From positions 34,521,312 to 34,585,311 of the forward strand of contig CM017559.1 of assembly GCA_007844125.1 (NCBI GenBank): a stretch of 64,000 nt of DNA. Direction: 5' to 3'. Each line of letters opens with the position of its first letter. Within the stretch, counting starts at the first letter, position 1. The translations under genes were made by a program, and so were the position numbers. This DNA is from Sinonovacula constricta. Lineage: Eukaryota > Mollusca > Bivalvia > Cardiida > Solecurtidae. Below the pieces are notes generated by a model, which had not been told where the DNA came from, did not search any database, and was given only the letters and a program-made list of their open reading frames with translations. Of this stretch, positions 10,850-31,959 are shown one piece after another.

Positions 10850-13800
10850 TAAGCTTATTCTCTACCTAGGCCTACTGCCCTGCTAGCTGAGTGTAGACAA
10901 TGACTCATCAGTTTATTTGGTAGAGAAGTCGTCGTCGTTGTTGTCGTCGTTAGCATGACTGATTTTTTTATTTATTTATTTTTTTTTTGAAAGCGCAAAG
11001 TTTAATTCAGATATCCGGCATACCATTTAACAAGTTAGAACTATATACACCATTTGAGTAACTTATAAAAGATCAAATGTTTCCTAATGATTTAACGTTA
11101 ATTAGATAAGACAAATCACGTTTCCATCATTGTCTCTCGTAATTGACGTTTACATTTTGTAATTAACCAATTAAGAGCAACGTGTTTTATGTGCAGGAAG
11201 CCAGACAGCCGCGTGTCATGCAATAACTAAATAACGCAAATAACGTTAAGTATTAATGTGGATGACCAAAATAAAATAATTAAGCGTGCTCTACTTTAGT
11301 TTTATGTGGATTTGTTAAAATAATTGGGTTGCTTTTGTGGCTTTAATCGTTATTTTGATATATACCAAGATCTCTTCAAAATTGTTTTTAATATAACTAG
11401 AACAGGGTTTAAGTAAATCTTTATAATAATATTTATAATACTCTTAAACATTGTGTTAATTTACAAAAGGAACGCTGAACATTTTGAAAGCGCTACGTCT
11501 TTTTTTTATTTATTTCCTAGCGTACGAGCATTCTCTTAATGAATATCTATTTTTTTTTCTAATGGCTTCTTTGAAAGATCTAATGACATCTGAATTAACA
11601 ATAAGTATTTGACGCATAAATATTCGATGCACTTTTGTTAGATTGATTGACTTGGTGTTAACAGGATTAACGTCATCTGGAATATCATGGGGAATTGTTT
11701 TTCTCTTAAAGAATACAAATATGGCAGTGACCTCAGTCGATATTTGTTAAACGCCAACAATTTTAATATTACTTGACATGTACAGCTTTACTAGAATAAA
11801 GTAAAAGTCTTTGTTTAAATCTTTCTCTTTTTTGCATATTATCGTCATTGTATACTTCATTTTGTTTAATGTAAACATACGCCTTATGTTTAGTGTATTA
11901 CATTAGGTTACCGATGTGGTGTGTCAAGTTATTATTTTCCAACAAAACTGAAAAGAACAAAACAATATTTTGTGTTATTTTTCGATAATAATGCACATGT
12001 TTTGAACATTGACATTTCAAGTTGAAACATTTCTTTTTAAAAGTTGGCCTTCCTTGTACGATAGGATCCTTGGTACATGTATGTGTCTATATTGATATAG
12101 TGACAGTATGTTTAGATCAACATTAAATTAGCATTACTATATTGACATTATGTACGTGTTTATATTGACATTATCAAAGCCACCACAAGTTTCGTACTGT
12201 GAATAAATTTACAGCACGAAGAGTAAATTGGGGTAAGTTATATTTTGTCTGGAAATTTTGAATTGTGAAATGTATAATCCTCTCGTTGTTGCTTAAACAA
12301 GATAGGAATGCGCAACTGTACAAAAACATTGTTTGATTATATTTGTAATGTAGTCTAGTTAAACTTTAACAATTTGTAACTAGCATAATGTCTATTAAAT
12401 AAATATTAAAAGAGACATTAGTTTGACTTTTGCTGCTGTAAAAGAGGTATGTGACATTTAGTAGTTAATTATCGATGCTTTTTCTCCAGTTAAGCTCGAA
12501 ATTAGAAATGGTCTAAAATTGTTGATCGAAGTGAGATTTTATTAACCTCATGGCGACTTTTTATAACGCATAAACCTACACATTAAAACAAATTACGCAT
12601 ACAATTCAGAACCAATTAGTGAAAATATGCGGAAATCAAGAAAGTCAAGTTAAAGTGACCTTTTGAGGTATTGTCATGCGCTGTTTTTTCCCGACTACTG
12701 TAACGGTTGTGGCTGTTAAAGCGGGTTAGTGTCAACAAATGATTGACATATTATTCGTAAATCGACTTGTTCCGACATTTAAATATGCATATCTGTTGCA
12801 TGTTTCAATTGCAAGTCGCGTGCTGTGGTACTAATTTGCATAATTGTGTTAAGAAAGGCTGTGTCTCCAAAGAAAGTGCATCTGAAAAACATCAAAGCAC
12901 GTTTCTCTAGTAAAATAAATAAAGCTTTCTCAAAAGCCGTCTTTACTTTAATGTTTTTTAAAATAAGTTTTTTCATACATGTACACTTGTATTATACTTA
13001 CTTTCTTAAGGTTAAATGTTGATTTTGCTGTTTGATTGTGTGTATCTCCATAACTTATATTTACGAAATCATAATCATATACATTAATCAATGTCGCGTC
13101 GTTTGTTGTTGTGTTGTTGTTGTTTTTTTCAAATGTTGTATTAAAATTTTTTAAATTTACGCATTTGTATGTCTAGGTTCAGCTTGTCTCATCAGAAAAT
13201 TATGTGATTCCACGAGTTGAATATGGAAAAAATGGATTTATCACAACCTTTTATGATTTTTATGATTTAGATTTTATTCTATATTTCAAATTCACAATTA
13301 ACAAATCAATTTTAGAATTAAAAACATAAATGGCTAAATTCAATTTTTACAGTACAGCATTTAATAATTAAATTAAAATCTATAGAAACACTGTCATCAA
13401 AACCACAAAAATGTTTCTATGGTAACGTTTTGTAAGATAGAAGATACATGTATTACCATGGTTTTATATAAAAAGTTTCACTAGTTTTACATTAAACTAT
13501 ATAATCAAGAGTGTTAGAAAACACGCACAGTAAAAGAATTACATGGTATTTTATGGAAAACTGGGAAAAAGTTACTAGTACTAATACCTATAATGACGTC
13601 ACTACATTCAAATTGACTTCACTTTATCAACGTTCGAAAATCAGAAAAATTCAAATAAATAAATGTATACATTTGTAAAGCTAAATGTTATTGGTCGTTT
13701 TCGGTTTACATACAAAACAATTAAGGGAGCCGAGTTTTAGATAACCCTGAATTATGCAAGTGATCACATATCAAAATTAATCTAGCATAGCATAATGTAT

Positions 13801-14285
13801 ACACTAACTTTCCTATACAAAAATATACGCCTTCAAAGACTTTAATTTTTAATTTGTTTAATTTTTAGAATTTAAATTAAATGGTATTAATGTTAAGTTT
13901 GGATTTCATAAATCCATCTTCTCTACTAAAATGTTCTTAATGCCAAATACATTCAATTTAAATCTTATAGTGTTTCAATTAAAATACATACGATATCAGC
14001 ATAGGATAAGGATAACGTCACTATTTCGTTCAAAAACACATTTGTTCTAGAAAATGTATTCTGATGCAACAGCTTCGCTTTTAAATATCAACTTCAAATT
14101 AGGGTCAATTGTTCATTAATCTTCTATCGGGTCCAGTAGATCTGTGAGCATTATCTGATAGTGAAGCTGTCATTTTCAACTTTCAGCACAATAATGTTTC
14201 CTTATGTTCGCTTTTTCACGCTACAAACAATATACAAATCATTCTTTTTGACAAACATATCTAAAACAAAATGGCACCATGATAT
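10850..14285. other. AT-rich intergenic stretch between gene A and gene B
   Basis: Intergenic on the minus strand between the gene A stop and the gene B start. It holds a short gtcgtcgtcgttgttgtcgt tract near 10926 but no exon-like segment, RNA gene or clear repeat that I recognise. Confidence 0.45.
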
Positions 14286-14291
14286 TTTAAT
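14286..14291 (-). promoter_or_regulatory. possible poly(A) signal ATTAAA for gene A
   Basis: ATTAAA on the minus strand lies about 50 bases after the stop codon. I saw no AATAAA on that strand in the next several hundred bases. In such AT-rich DNA the match could be chance. Confidence 0.25.
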
Positions 14292-14339
14292 CTGTAAGAG
14301 AGTCTGGGGCATTGTCAGAGATGATATCTTTTGCAGACG

Positions 14340-22059
<7,720 letters not shown>

Positions 22060-22241
22060 CTGCGAAGAAACAGGGAACCATTGGAAAAAAAGTACTTTGT
22101 TTATTTGTATATATCTATTTGAATATCAACACGTTGGATTGGGTCAATGCCCTCCTGCTGCTTGTATGATACCATTGGCACACTTATAACGTTAATTCAT
22201 TCAGATAATAAATGATACAAGAGTTTTTGAAGCAGGGAACT

Positions 22242-22507
22242 CAGAGGCGGATCAAGAAAATGTTGGTGGGGAAGGGGTTCAGAATCAAGATCCATTCAAC
22301 TTTATCGCAGTAAATACTAAATATATATACACAGTAAGGAACCCAAACTTCGATGTAAGCAGTCAGCAGACAAAATTTACTTTAAATCGTAGTATTTTAA
22401 GCTTAGATGTATGTATTTTCACAACTCTACTCTTTTACCTGGTTGGTGGGACGATGCAACCCTAATCCCTCCCCCCGCCCCTGGCTCCACCCCTGGCCCC
22501 ACCCCTG
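22242..22507. mobile_element. MITE-like element (family 2), second copy
   Basis: Starts CAGAGGCGGATCAAGAAA and ends CCCACCCCTG; shares its interior with 3975-4313 (agaatcaagatccattca, tttatcgcag, acaaaatttactttaaa, ttttacctggttg). Terminal repeats are more decayed than in the first copy. Confidence 0.6.
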
Positions 22508-22880
22508 CGGGAGTTAAGTGTATTTTAACTTATTGGCCCACTACTTATTCATTATTTTGTTGACAACTAATGACAACATTATGTTAGCTTAAATCTTTAG
22601 GTTTTTTTCAACAAGACAATATATCTTTACCATAACTGTTAATATCTCTTCTATTTACATATATGCAAATAGAGCAAATGCAATCACTTACATTAGGGAC
22701 TACATTATCGCCTTTGTTCCATTTCTGATACCTTTATGAACAAATTAATAATCGAAAGTCTTACATGTAGTATTTATTTCATGTATGTCTTCCAAGGAAA
22801 TATTTTTCTTTAAGAAATAAAATCATACTTACATGTATCAACCATAAATTTGACGTGAGAATCTGATTCTTCTCTGACTG

Positions 22881-23047
22881 AAATAGTAATAATAATATAA
22901 ATAATAATAATAACAATAATAATAGACATAGTAGTAGTAGCAGAAGTTGTAGTAGTAATAGTGCTAGCGGTCGTAGTAGTAGTAATAGTAGTAGTAGTAG
23001 TAATAATGTGAGTAGTAGTATTGGTAGTAGTAGAAGTAGTAATAGTG

Positions 23048-23082
<35 letters not shown>

Positions 23083-23167
23083 GGTAGTAGTAGCTGTAGT
23101 TGTAGTAGTAAAAGTGCTAGCAGTCGTAGTAGTAGTAGTAGTAGTAATAGTGTTAGTAGTAGTATTG

Positions 23168-23236
<69 letters not shown>

Positions 23237-23374
23237 ATGGTGGTGGTGGTAGTGGTAACAGTAGTTGTAGTAGTAATAGTGGTAGTAGTAGTAGTAGTAA
23301 TAGTGGTAGTAGTAGTTTTGGTAGTAGTAGTAGTAGAAATAGTGGTAGTAGTAGTAGTAGTGGTAGTAGTATTG

Positions 23375-23459
<85 letters not shown>

Positions 23460-23461
23460 AA
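22881..23461. repeat. compound (AAT)n-(TAG)n trinucleotide repeat
   Basis: Begins with AAT units (22881-22925), then about 530 bp of TAG/AGT units with GGT and AAT variants. Reads as poly-Ser or poly-Val in open frames, which is a composition artefact. Confidence 0.97.
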
Positions 23462-23869
23462 ATTTATATGATAAAGAATTATATTGACAATTATAATTAT
23501 ATTAATAATTATAAAAATAATTTTTTTAACAATATTTAATAGTATTCAAAAGTGTTACCCAATGGCACACATGTCAATCTTTGTAGGATTTTGTTGTTCT
23601 AAACATTTTATACATTGATATAAATCTTACTACATGTATATGTGGACTTCCCCGATAATAATGTATTATTTAAAATCAAACAATATATACAAGATGAGGC
23701 ATAAAATCTTTTCTTATCAACATTTTTGTATAATATTACATTTGTAAAAGCAATGTTTACATTAATTCTCGTTATACCAGCATTGGCACTGGTACTTTTA
23801 TATGATACGTTTTGTTATACAATATGTTTTATTTTTTATTGATAATTAGTTTTCTTTTCCTATTTATTG

Positions 23870-24085
23870 TATGGGATTCTTTTGTTTGTTTGAGTGTTGT
23901 TTTTGTGTGTGTGTTTGTTTGTTGTTGTTGTTTGTGTGTGGTGTTTTTTGCTGTTGTTTTGTTGTTGTTGTTGTTGTTGTTGTTGTTTTGTGAGGGGGGT
24001 GGGTTGTTTTTGAAGTTTGTTTTTGTTTTATTTATTGTTTGTGTTGTTGGGGGTTTAATATTGTTTTTGTTTCAATTTAAAAAAA
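23870..24085 (+). repeat. GT/TTG-rich low-complexity tract
   Basis: Dominated by tgtttgtttg, gttgttgttg and G runs on one strand. No gene is supported. Confidence 0.7.
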
Positions 24086-24698
24086 AAAAGTTAGGATATT
24101 TAATTGGAACCATATAGAAGTTGAAGAAAAATGACAATTTACGTAAGTTTCTAGTTTATGTCAAAATCCTTGTTAACATGCGATGATGTGTTGAATAATC
24201 TATTGCTTGAAAATGTCTAAAATGTTACTGTCTTTGGAACAAACTATTTAAGGGTCTGTAATTATCTAGTTTTGAGTTTAAGATTACGGTGCTAAGTTTT
24301 TCTACATTTCAATAATAGAAAATGTCATTTGCATCCGTTATAAGCTGTTGATTAAGGACGTCTTTCAAAGAATTAAACTACGGCACTGAGATTATCTCCA
24401 TTAAAGAAAGGTAACTTGATAGATTGTAAGACAAATAAAGGCTATACATTTACATCAACCAGAAAAGCCATTTTGATGAAGTATTGTGTACAGACAAGAA
24501 ATTTGCTTACAGGCTTCAAATACATTAGAAACAATTGTTCAACGTCTTTTCATGTGTCGGTTTGAACATTCTTCGCTATTGTTTGGTTAATTGCTTACGT
24601 TAAGAAACGCGCAGTTGTTTTGTCAAAATGTTTCTTTAATGTTGCGCTCTAGAAACCATATTAAAGCACCCCTGTATAATATATAAACATTAAATTTT
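24086..24698. other. AT-rich stretch with nothing recognised
   Basis: No exon-like sequence, RNA gene or clear repeat seen. Confidence 0.4.
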
Positions 24699-24892
24699 GG
24701 AGCGGAATAGTCCAGTAGTAGGACGCCTGACTCCGGATGACGGGGTCCGTGGTTCGAACCCCGGTCTGGTCGTCGCTAATTTCCTTGAGCAAGACATTGT
24801 TCCACTCCACTAGGTGTATAAATGGGTACCTGCGATGGTTATTTGGGTCAGTAATATGACTTCCCAGTGTCATGTGTCGGCAATACACCAAA
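24699..24892 (+). mobile_element. tRNA-derived SINE of a different type (CORE/V-like central domain)
   Basis: The head GAGCGGAATAGTCCAGTAGT carries an A box, and the B box CCGTGGTTCGAACCCCGG is well kept. The body has ccttgagcaagacattgttcc and gtataaatgggtacctgcga. This body resembles conserved central domains of widespread animal SINEs (knowledge of V/CORE-type SINEs; exact superfamily not certain). Confidence 0.7.
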
Positions 24893-25389
24893 TGACCAGG
24901 GGTAAACTGTAAAGTCGGCTGAACGAGCAGTAGCTTGAAAGTAGACTACAACATAGTATTACATGTTACCTTAGTCCTGTTGCCGACATACCGTTCCAGG
25001 GCATAACTGCTTGGGTTTTTTTTTTCTTTTTGTGTCTCATGTCTCGCCTCATGCTTTTATCGCTTTTACACTTTCTTTTTATGCCTTTGTCTAGTGGTTG
25101 GTCCAGTATTAATACTTGTCGATATTCATATAAGACCTTTTTTCATATTTTCCTATTTCTTATAATATGCAACTATAACAGTGTTATTATAAAAGGCATG
25201 CTTGCAATCGAAAATGTGTAACTACGTCTATTTTATACTTTTTCAGCAAAAACAACATTTCCAAAGTACAAAAGCCAATGAAATAAAGGTATCTGTATTT
25301 TTGCACACCCACAAAATGCAAAATAAAGGAAGCTTTAAAAGAATCATTTAAAACAGATACAGAACTGAATGAAAGAAAAGAACGCTGGA

Positions 25390-25680
25390 CATGTTTATTC
25401 ATTTTCATTCATTTTCAAGGAATACGCGTATTAACTATCTGAATATAATTTTGTGTTTCCCAACTAACATTATTATATTTATAGAGTTTAAATCGAACAA
25501 ATTAAATACAGGAAAAACAATTACGTCATTTCATGCAATAGTGCGGTTTAACTTTCGTCGATTCTCCATTCAATTATGTTGTTATTAGATTATAATGAAA
25601 GTTTGTTAAATTAAATATCCCTTCGTTGAAGATTTAATGGGCAATATCACGATTTTTGACCCCCGCCTTATTTCTATCTT
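25390..25680 (+). repeat. dispersed repeat block P, copy 1
   Basis: Diverged copy of a block also at 27455-27680 and 33875-34090; shared order: tttaactttc-tcgat, ttattagatta, a taatggg-atatcacgattttt segment. Confidence 0.4.
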
Positions 25681-25832
25681 GTTTCAATCGACGCTTGATT
25701 TATTTTATTATTTTTTTTGAAAGTGTTAATCGCACAGCGATGTTATTTTATAATTACTAAGGTATATTCGTATAATAAATTGAGGGGAAGAACATTACTT
25801 CCGATACAGAAATGCACCAATTATTCATATGC

Positions 25833-26329
25833 TTATATGTGGTATCCGACAAAATGGACCAGATTTTTTCTCTTAAAGAGTCAAATAAATTATTGTTGCC
25901 TGAAAATATCTGCTAAAAGTGCTAATTATTGATGTCCTACATCTATGTGAAAAGTGAAGTATAACACATATCTCGTCATTACAAATCGGAAATATAGGTA
26001 TTTTCTATCTAAGCCACGTTGCACAGTTAGCTATTTTTAAACTAAGAAAACCACGTGACCCGAAACTTTATATAAGCATTAGGATTATCCGCTCTGACGT
26101 CGATGCCTATTTTTAGCAGAAATCACAATCGTGCTTATTTATAGTTTTAGAAAGAATGGGCATGTTAAGTTATTTGATTCACGGTTTCTACGGTCTTACA
26201 ATTTAGACAGTTTTCGAAAACCGTCTTTTGTTGGACTTAGGTTTGGCATATTGAAGAAATTTGCCCAAATTCCTCCAACCCAGGATTACGTGTATTTGAT
26301 GAAGACAAACTGTCGGATACCAACTTTAA
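25833..26329 (-). mobile_element. ~490-bp inverted-repeat element (family 1), copy c
   Basis: Ends ATGTGGTATCCGACAAAATG and AAACTGTCGGATACCAACTT are inverted; the interior matches copy b (gtcctacatctatgtgaaaa, ctaagccacgttgcacagtt, tctgacgtcgatgcctattt). The interior near 26130-26280 has private sequence. Confidence 0.8.
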
Positions 26330-27454
26330 ATGCTTGTTCTCTATATTCCGCTTCAACATTACATGTACCAAACAAGAAAAATGGCTAAAAACGATACTGG
26401 TAATTGAAAACGGGACGGTTTATACAATAAAGTACACAATCTTAAAATATTTTCTACATTGATTTTAAAGGGGGAAACATTTTTGCGTCCGTCTGATGAT
26501 TTTAGTTTTACTTAAGTTTTCAAAGCACTTGTTATATATACAGCAGGAAGTAGTTCTTCACCGCATTGTAAAATATGTCGTCTGCATCCGTCCTACGCTG
26601 ATTGCGTCTCTGTGGAATTGAAATCTCAACATAGACATTCAACTCAGCTTCCTGTTATATGACAGACAAAAACAAAAAACAAAAGTTCGTACAAAACAGT
26701 AGATCGTGTTGTTGGTTTTGGATGTTGTTGTTTATTACATCGTACAGAAAAAGCAGTGACCATTTTGGCTCCATTCGGCTCATCATTGCGTTTGTTTGAA
26801 AACTGGCGGATTTTCATCGTCATGTTCAAAATTTATCGTTAAAATTGTACAGAGACAAATTTAAACGAGTCTTATGTTAAATAAACACATTTTTAACAGC
26901 AAAGCCAGGACAAAATATTTAGATGAAATTTAAATAAAAAAAGTTAAAAAAGCTTGATGTTTCTTCAACATAAATTGCATCGTCCAAATGTTTGTACTGG
27001 CTAAATGTTTTATTTATCTATTTTTATTGAAAACATACAAATATTACATTTGACAACTGGGAACTGATTATGTTTTGTTGTATTTTCGATACCTATCTGA
27101 CTTACGTTTACCACTAAGTTAAATGTCAAATTATAACTTAATTATCTAAATATTATATAATACTTTAACAATGCATCATTTATTTATTTATTTATTTATT
27201 CACATTTACTTGTAAGCTTTTATCTTCCGCTAAAAAAGCCAATAAACTATAATTTCGTGCAACGCACTATTGTTTCTTAACACTCAAGCCCATTAATTAG
27301 TGATGCAGATCATAAATATATACAAACCATCCCGTAATATAGATTACATCGTTAACTGTTGAGAAATTTACTTTCATAGAAATAGTTTTGTAAGAAAACT
27401 CAAAGTTACCAACCTAGTATTTTAGGTTTTTAAAAAACTTCCCCACCCACTAAA
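26330..27454. other. AT-rich stretch with nothing recognised
   Basis: Contains a short (TTTA)n tract near 27180-27200. No gene, RNA or transposon is supported. Confidence 0.4.
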
Positions 27455-27680
27455 TCCAGTTACGCTGACTTAATTTCGGGACAATGAAAACGAGGAAATA
27501 AATTCCCGCCACAACACGCAATCTAGAGATTTAACTTTCATCGATCTTGCCGTTTAAATTAATTTTATTAGGTTATTGCGAAAGCTTCTCGAATTAAAAG
27601 ATCTCTTTCTTGAAGCCCTAATTGGACGTATCACGATTGTTTGAACTCCATACTAGTTTATTGCATGTAGCAATTGTCGG
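27455..27680 (+). repeat. dispersed repeat block P, copy 2
   Basis: Aligns with 33875-34090: gctgacttaatttcggg versus cactgagttaatttcggt, then gatttaactttcatc, a ttattaggttatt segment and gatctctttcttga. Confidence 0.55.
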
Positions 27681-28029
27681 ATCGTCGTTTATTACAATTG
27701 TGCATTACATAACGATCTTTTCTACGTTATTTTTAAGATTGAAGCTATCCTCATGTAACGTATCTAGTTAGGGAATATGTCATTTTGCACAAAGCTTGAA
27801 TATGATTATTATCTTTTCTTAGAATGTCCTTTGTATTCAGATAAAAGAAAAATGTACATGCCAAAATGTTTTTGGTAACAGAGCGAATATCGTTAAATTC
27901 CGAGAAGTTTTGTTAAATGCAACACATGTGAAACGTATGTCTATGTATGTTTATATAACATTTATGTGACGATCAATGTCATTTAATTACTACCATTGAC
28001 GTGTTATAGTGTGTTTTATATGAAAAGCA

Positions 28030-29566
28030 TTATATGTATGTGTAAGTATGATATGTATATGTAAGCAAGATATGTATATGTAAGCAAGATATGTATATGT
28101 AAGCAAGATATGTATGTGTAAGTATGATATGTATATGTAAGCGAGATATGTATATGTAAGCAAGATATGTATATGTAAGCAAGATATGTATGTGTAAGTA
28201 TGATATGTATATGTAAGCAAGATATGTATGTGTAAGTATGATATGTATATGTAAGCAAGATATGTATATGTAAGCAAGATATGTATATGTAAGCAAGATA
28301 TGTATGTGTAAGTATGATATGTATATGTAAGCAAGATATGTATATGTAAGCAAGATATGTATATGTAAGCAAGATATGTATGTGTAAGTATGATATGTAT
28401 ATGTAAGCGAGATATGTATATGTAAGTATGATATGTATGTGTAAGTATGATATGTATATGTAAGCAAGATATGTATGTGTAAGTATGATATGTATATGTA
28501 AGCAAGATATGTATATGTAAGCAAGATATGTATGTGTAAGTATGATATGTATATGTAAGCAAGATATGTATGTGTAAGTATGATATGTATATGTAAGCAA
28601 GATATGTATATGTAAGCAAGATATGTATATGTAAGCAAGATATGTATGTGTAAGTATGATATGTATATGTAAGCGAGATATGTATATGTAAGTAAGATAT
28701 GTATATGTAAGCAAGAAAAGTATATGTAAGCAAGATATGTATATGTTAGCAAGATATGTATATGTGAGCAAGAAATGTATATGTATGCAAGAAATGTATG
28801 TGTAAGCAAGATATGTATATGTAAGCAAGAAAAGTATATGTAAGCAAGATATGTATATGTTAGCAAGATATGTATATGTAAGCAAGATATGTATATGTAA
28901 GCAAGATATGTATATGTAAGCACGATATGTATATGTAAGCAAGAAATGTATATGTAAGCACGATATGTAAGTGTAAGCAAGATTTGTACGTGTAAGCAAA
29001 ATATGTATGTGTAAGCAAGATTTGTACGTGTAAGCAAGATATGTATATGTAAGCAAGATATGTATATGTAAGCAAGATATGTATGTGTAAGTATATATGT
29101 ATATGTAAGCAAGATATGTATATGTAAGCAAGATATGTATGTGTAAGTATGATATGTATATGTAAGCGAGATATGTATATGTAAGCAAGATATGTATATG
29201 TAAGCACGACATGTATATGTAAGCAAGAAATGTATATGTAAGCACGATATGTAAGTGTAAGCAAGATTTGTACGTGTAAGCAAAATATGTATGTGTAAGC
29301 AAGATTTGTACGTGTAAGCAAGATATGTATGCGTAAGCAAGATATGAACGTGTAAGCAAGATATGTATGCGTAAGCAAGATATGAACGTGTAAGCAAGAT
29401 ACGTATGGGTGAGCAAGATATGTACGTGTAAGCACGATATGTATGTGTAAGCAAGATATGTACGTGTAAGCAAGAAATGTTTATGCAAACATGATATGTA
29501 CATGTAAGCATGGTATGTATATTTAAGCATGATATGTACATGTAAGCATGAATTGTATATGTAAGA
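28030..29566. repeat. 19-bp minisatellite array, about 80 copies
   Basis: The unit gatatgtatatgtaagcaa repeats every 19 bp, with variants gatatgtatgtgtaagtat and gatttgtacgtgtaagcaa. Units are more uniform at the left (28050-28700) and more varied at the right (28960-29560). Because 19 is not a multiple of 3 and the minus-strand unit has no stop triplet, all three minus frames stay open for hundreds of codons. Confidence 0.97.
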
Positions 29567-29849
29567 TTGCGTTTGCAATTAAAGGTATGCCAATATAGAG
29601 GAAATAATTTGATCAGACCAAATGACTCACATGCGTATAAAGGCAAGATAATTGTAAAAATAACATTTCCAGTAATAATTTAAGAAAGGTTTGTTTTATT
29701 ATTAGATCAATTGTCCTTAACAAAAACACTTAAATTATGCAATGAGCAAATTGTAAGACCTAATAGGAATAATGTACATGTAATAACCAAATTAATAATT
29801 TAATTAAGAAATAAAGTTGTATATCATTGTTAAGACAACAATTTTATAA

Positions 29850-30210
29850 CAAACAACTATTTTGTTCAAACGGGAAATCGTCGTAATTGCACAGTTTTAT
29901 GACGAATCGTTCAAAGGAAAACGTCTAGGCTATCAAACGCTTTGCGAAAACTATCTTTTAACGTTTTTATACCGACATAAAGACTCCGGCCGGGAAATAA
30001 AATGGAAATATCCGCGATCAAATATTGAAAGGGCCGTTAAATGCCACTAAAATCATTATAAAACAGACAGACTCTCTATGAAGATTGATTTACCGTGGAG
30101 AGACAGGAAAGACTCCGGTTACTAGACCGGATCAGGGAAGATTACAATCGCCATACTGAAATTCCTTTTGATTTATTTCCCTATTTTACGGAATCAAATT
30201 GCAAATTTGG
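29850..30210 (+). repeat. dispersed repeat block S, copy 1
   Basis: Aligns in order with 35130-35490: gaaatcgtcgtaattgcaca versus gaaatcattgtgattcacag, then cgtctaggctatcaaacgct, cagacagactctctatgaag, gactccggttactagaccgg and acggaatcaaatt. Function or class unknown. Confidence 0.55.
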
Positions 30211-30732
30211 GTAAACTGTATTACTTAAATGCATTTAGAAAGCGGTTAAGAGAATGAACATTAAAAATACAACACGCAAGATGGTCTTTAGAATGGTTCG
30301 AGGTAAACTGCAGCATTTTTTTTACCCAATCACTTGAGGGTATGGCCACATAAAGGTTATGGCAAATGTAATACATATCTAATTTGAACAAGTAAGTATA
30401 CCACTTATTTATAATATAATAAACCTTTTAAATGGTCGTCTTTAAATTGTTAGCTAAAAAGGTGACTTCTGCATTGTAAATTTATACAATCAATGATATT
30501 CTCAAGATGGCGGGAGGGGGGAGGGGGTGCAGAAACAATTATTACGAGATATAATTTTAGACAGGTACCAGTTTAGAAGCTTAATAAGCTTAATAAGCAA
30601 ACTCCTTTGAGCAAAATAGTAAAAACTGCGTTTGTCAATAGCGATCGGTAATTAATCGTATTTTATGTAAATCTCTAAATAGCCAAAGTCTGTCTCATTC
30701 CTTAACTGATACAGGAACGATTTAATTAGTTT

Positions 30733-31226
30733 TTAAAGGTGGTGTCCGACAGCTTGCCTATATATAATATATGTAACAATATCTAACCTCTGTCTGGGCT
30801 ATTTATGCATAATTTCTGTAAAAAACCCATTACACTTCAGTATAAGCTTTGTCGATTTTCAACAGTATCGCAATTTTAGAACAGTAAAACTCTCTAATTA
30901 CTTAAAATGTTCATTCTTTTCAAATCTTTAAATAAGAGCAATTAGGATTCCTGCTAAAAAATAGACATCGACGTCACAGTGGATGACGTTTATGACCTTA
31001 AGCATAAGTGGTCATGTGGTTTAATTACTTTAAAACAAAGCTAACTGTGCAACGTGGCTCAGATAAGAAAAACATGTTTGTAATGACAATTGAGGCGTTA
31101 TGGTTCATTTTTCAGGTGTAGGGCATCAATAAACAACATTATGCGAGATCTGTTCAGGTAACAATAGTTTATTAAGATGTTTAATGAAAAACATTTTTGG
31201 CCCAAATTGTAGGACACTACCTTTAA
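30733..31226 (+). mobile_element. ~490-bp inverted-repeat element (family 1), copy d
   Basis: Ends TTAAAGGTGGTGTCCGACAG and GTAGGACACTACCTTTAA. Interior landmarks: aaaatagacatcgacgtcac, agctaactgtgcaacgtggc, gggcatcaataaacaacatt. It is the best full-length plus-orientation copy. Confidence 0.85.
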
Positions 31227-31539
31227 TATCATGCAATACAACATAATGTGACACCAATTACGAAGTAAGTATATTTGTGCAGGAATTTCATTTTTGGCGA
31301 TTATGTCGAAATATTGCCTTGTCGAAACCTGTCCGCGTCTAAGTACAAGTATTATATCAAAAATGAATCAATCCATTAGTAATCTTGTTTGTACGAAATC
31401 TAAACTTAGTTATGCGTTTTCTTGATGCAACAAATTTGAAATGTATCTTATTCGTTTAATTGTATTTACCAAATTCACATTGTCTATCTATTTCGGGGCA
31501 GGCAACCGAAATAAATGCTCCACAAGCCGTCTGCTAAAT

Positions 31540-31700
31540 TGAAAGCAAATTAAAATTTATTGGCTGCATCGATCCAATCAAGATAAATGGGTAGGCAATG
31601 AGGCGTCTGAGAATTTTCTTGGTCTGATTTAGTCGCCAGAGTGTTTAAAACAGTGTATCAAACTTTCGGGAAACACACACGCCAAATTGTATAGGTAAAT
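31540..31700 (+). repeat. dispersed repeat R (half 1)
   Basis: Contains attgaaagcaaattaaaatt, ttggctgcatcgatcc, caatgaggcgtctgag and agtcgccaga. Related copies at 36468-36625, 42335-42640, 45110-45500, 52025-52265 and 53880-53965. Confidence 0.6.
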
Positions 31701-31959
31701 GGACTGACAGGTCAGGTTTAATTGTAGGTTTACATGTATTGCAAATGGTCAACCTTTCGTCGGAAGTGTCTACACTATTTTTCGGATTATCTGTCCAACC
31801 TCACGTTTGACCTTCATTGTACTAACAAATACTTACGCAAGGTCAGCCCGAACGAATGTTAAAGCGACGCTCATTAGTTGAAATTTCGGAGAACTTCATA
31901 TACCGTATTGTGTCTATTACACGTCATACACATGTCAAATGTCATTGTAGACCAATGTC

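Noticed and set aside
22685..22730. Minus-strand segment KWNKGDNVVPN before a GTAAGT, as a possible missing gene A exon 3
   Set aside because: It does not match the conserved 45-bp exon (LTTNVW-type) and has a poor acceptor.
23008..23539. Open frames reading poly-Ser and poly-Val
   Set aside because: Trinucleotide TAG/AGT repeat artefact.
27990..29646. Overlapping open frames of 191-538 codons rich in Tyr, Thr, Leu and His
   Set aside because: They arise from the 19-bp tandem unit lacking minus-strand stop triplets in any phase; no start context, splice pattern or known domain supports a protein.
31830..31885. Minus-strand ATG frame MSVALTFVRADL followed by GTAAGT, as a possible gene A first exon
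   Set aside because: It resembles neither a full signal peptide nor the nAChR N-terminal helix, and no matching second exon was found between it and gene A.
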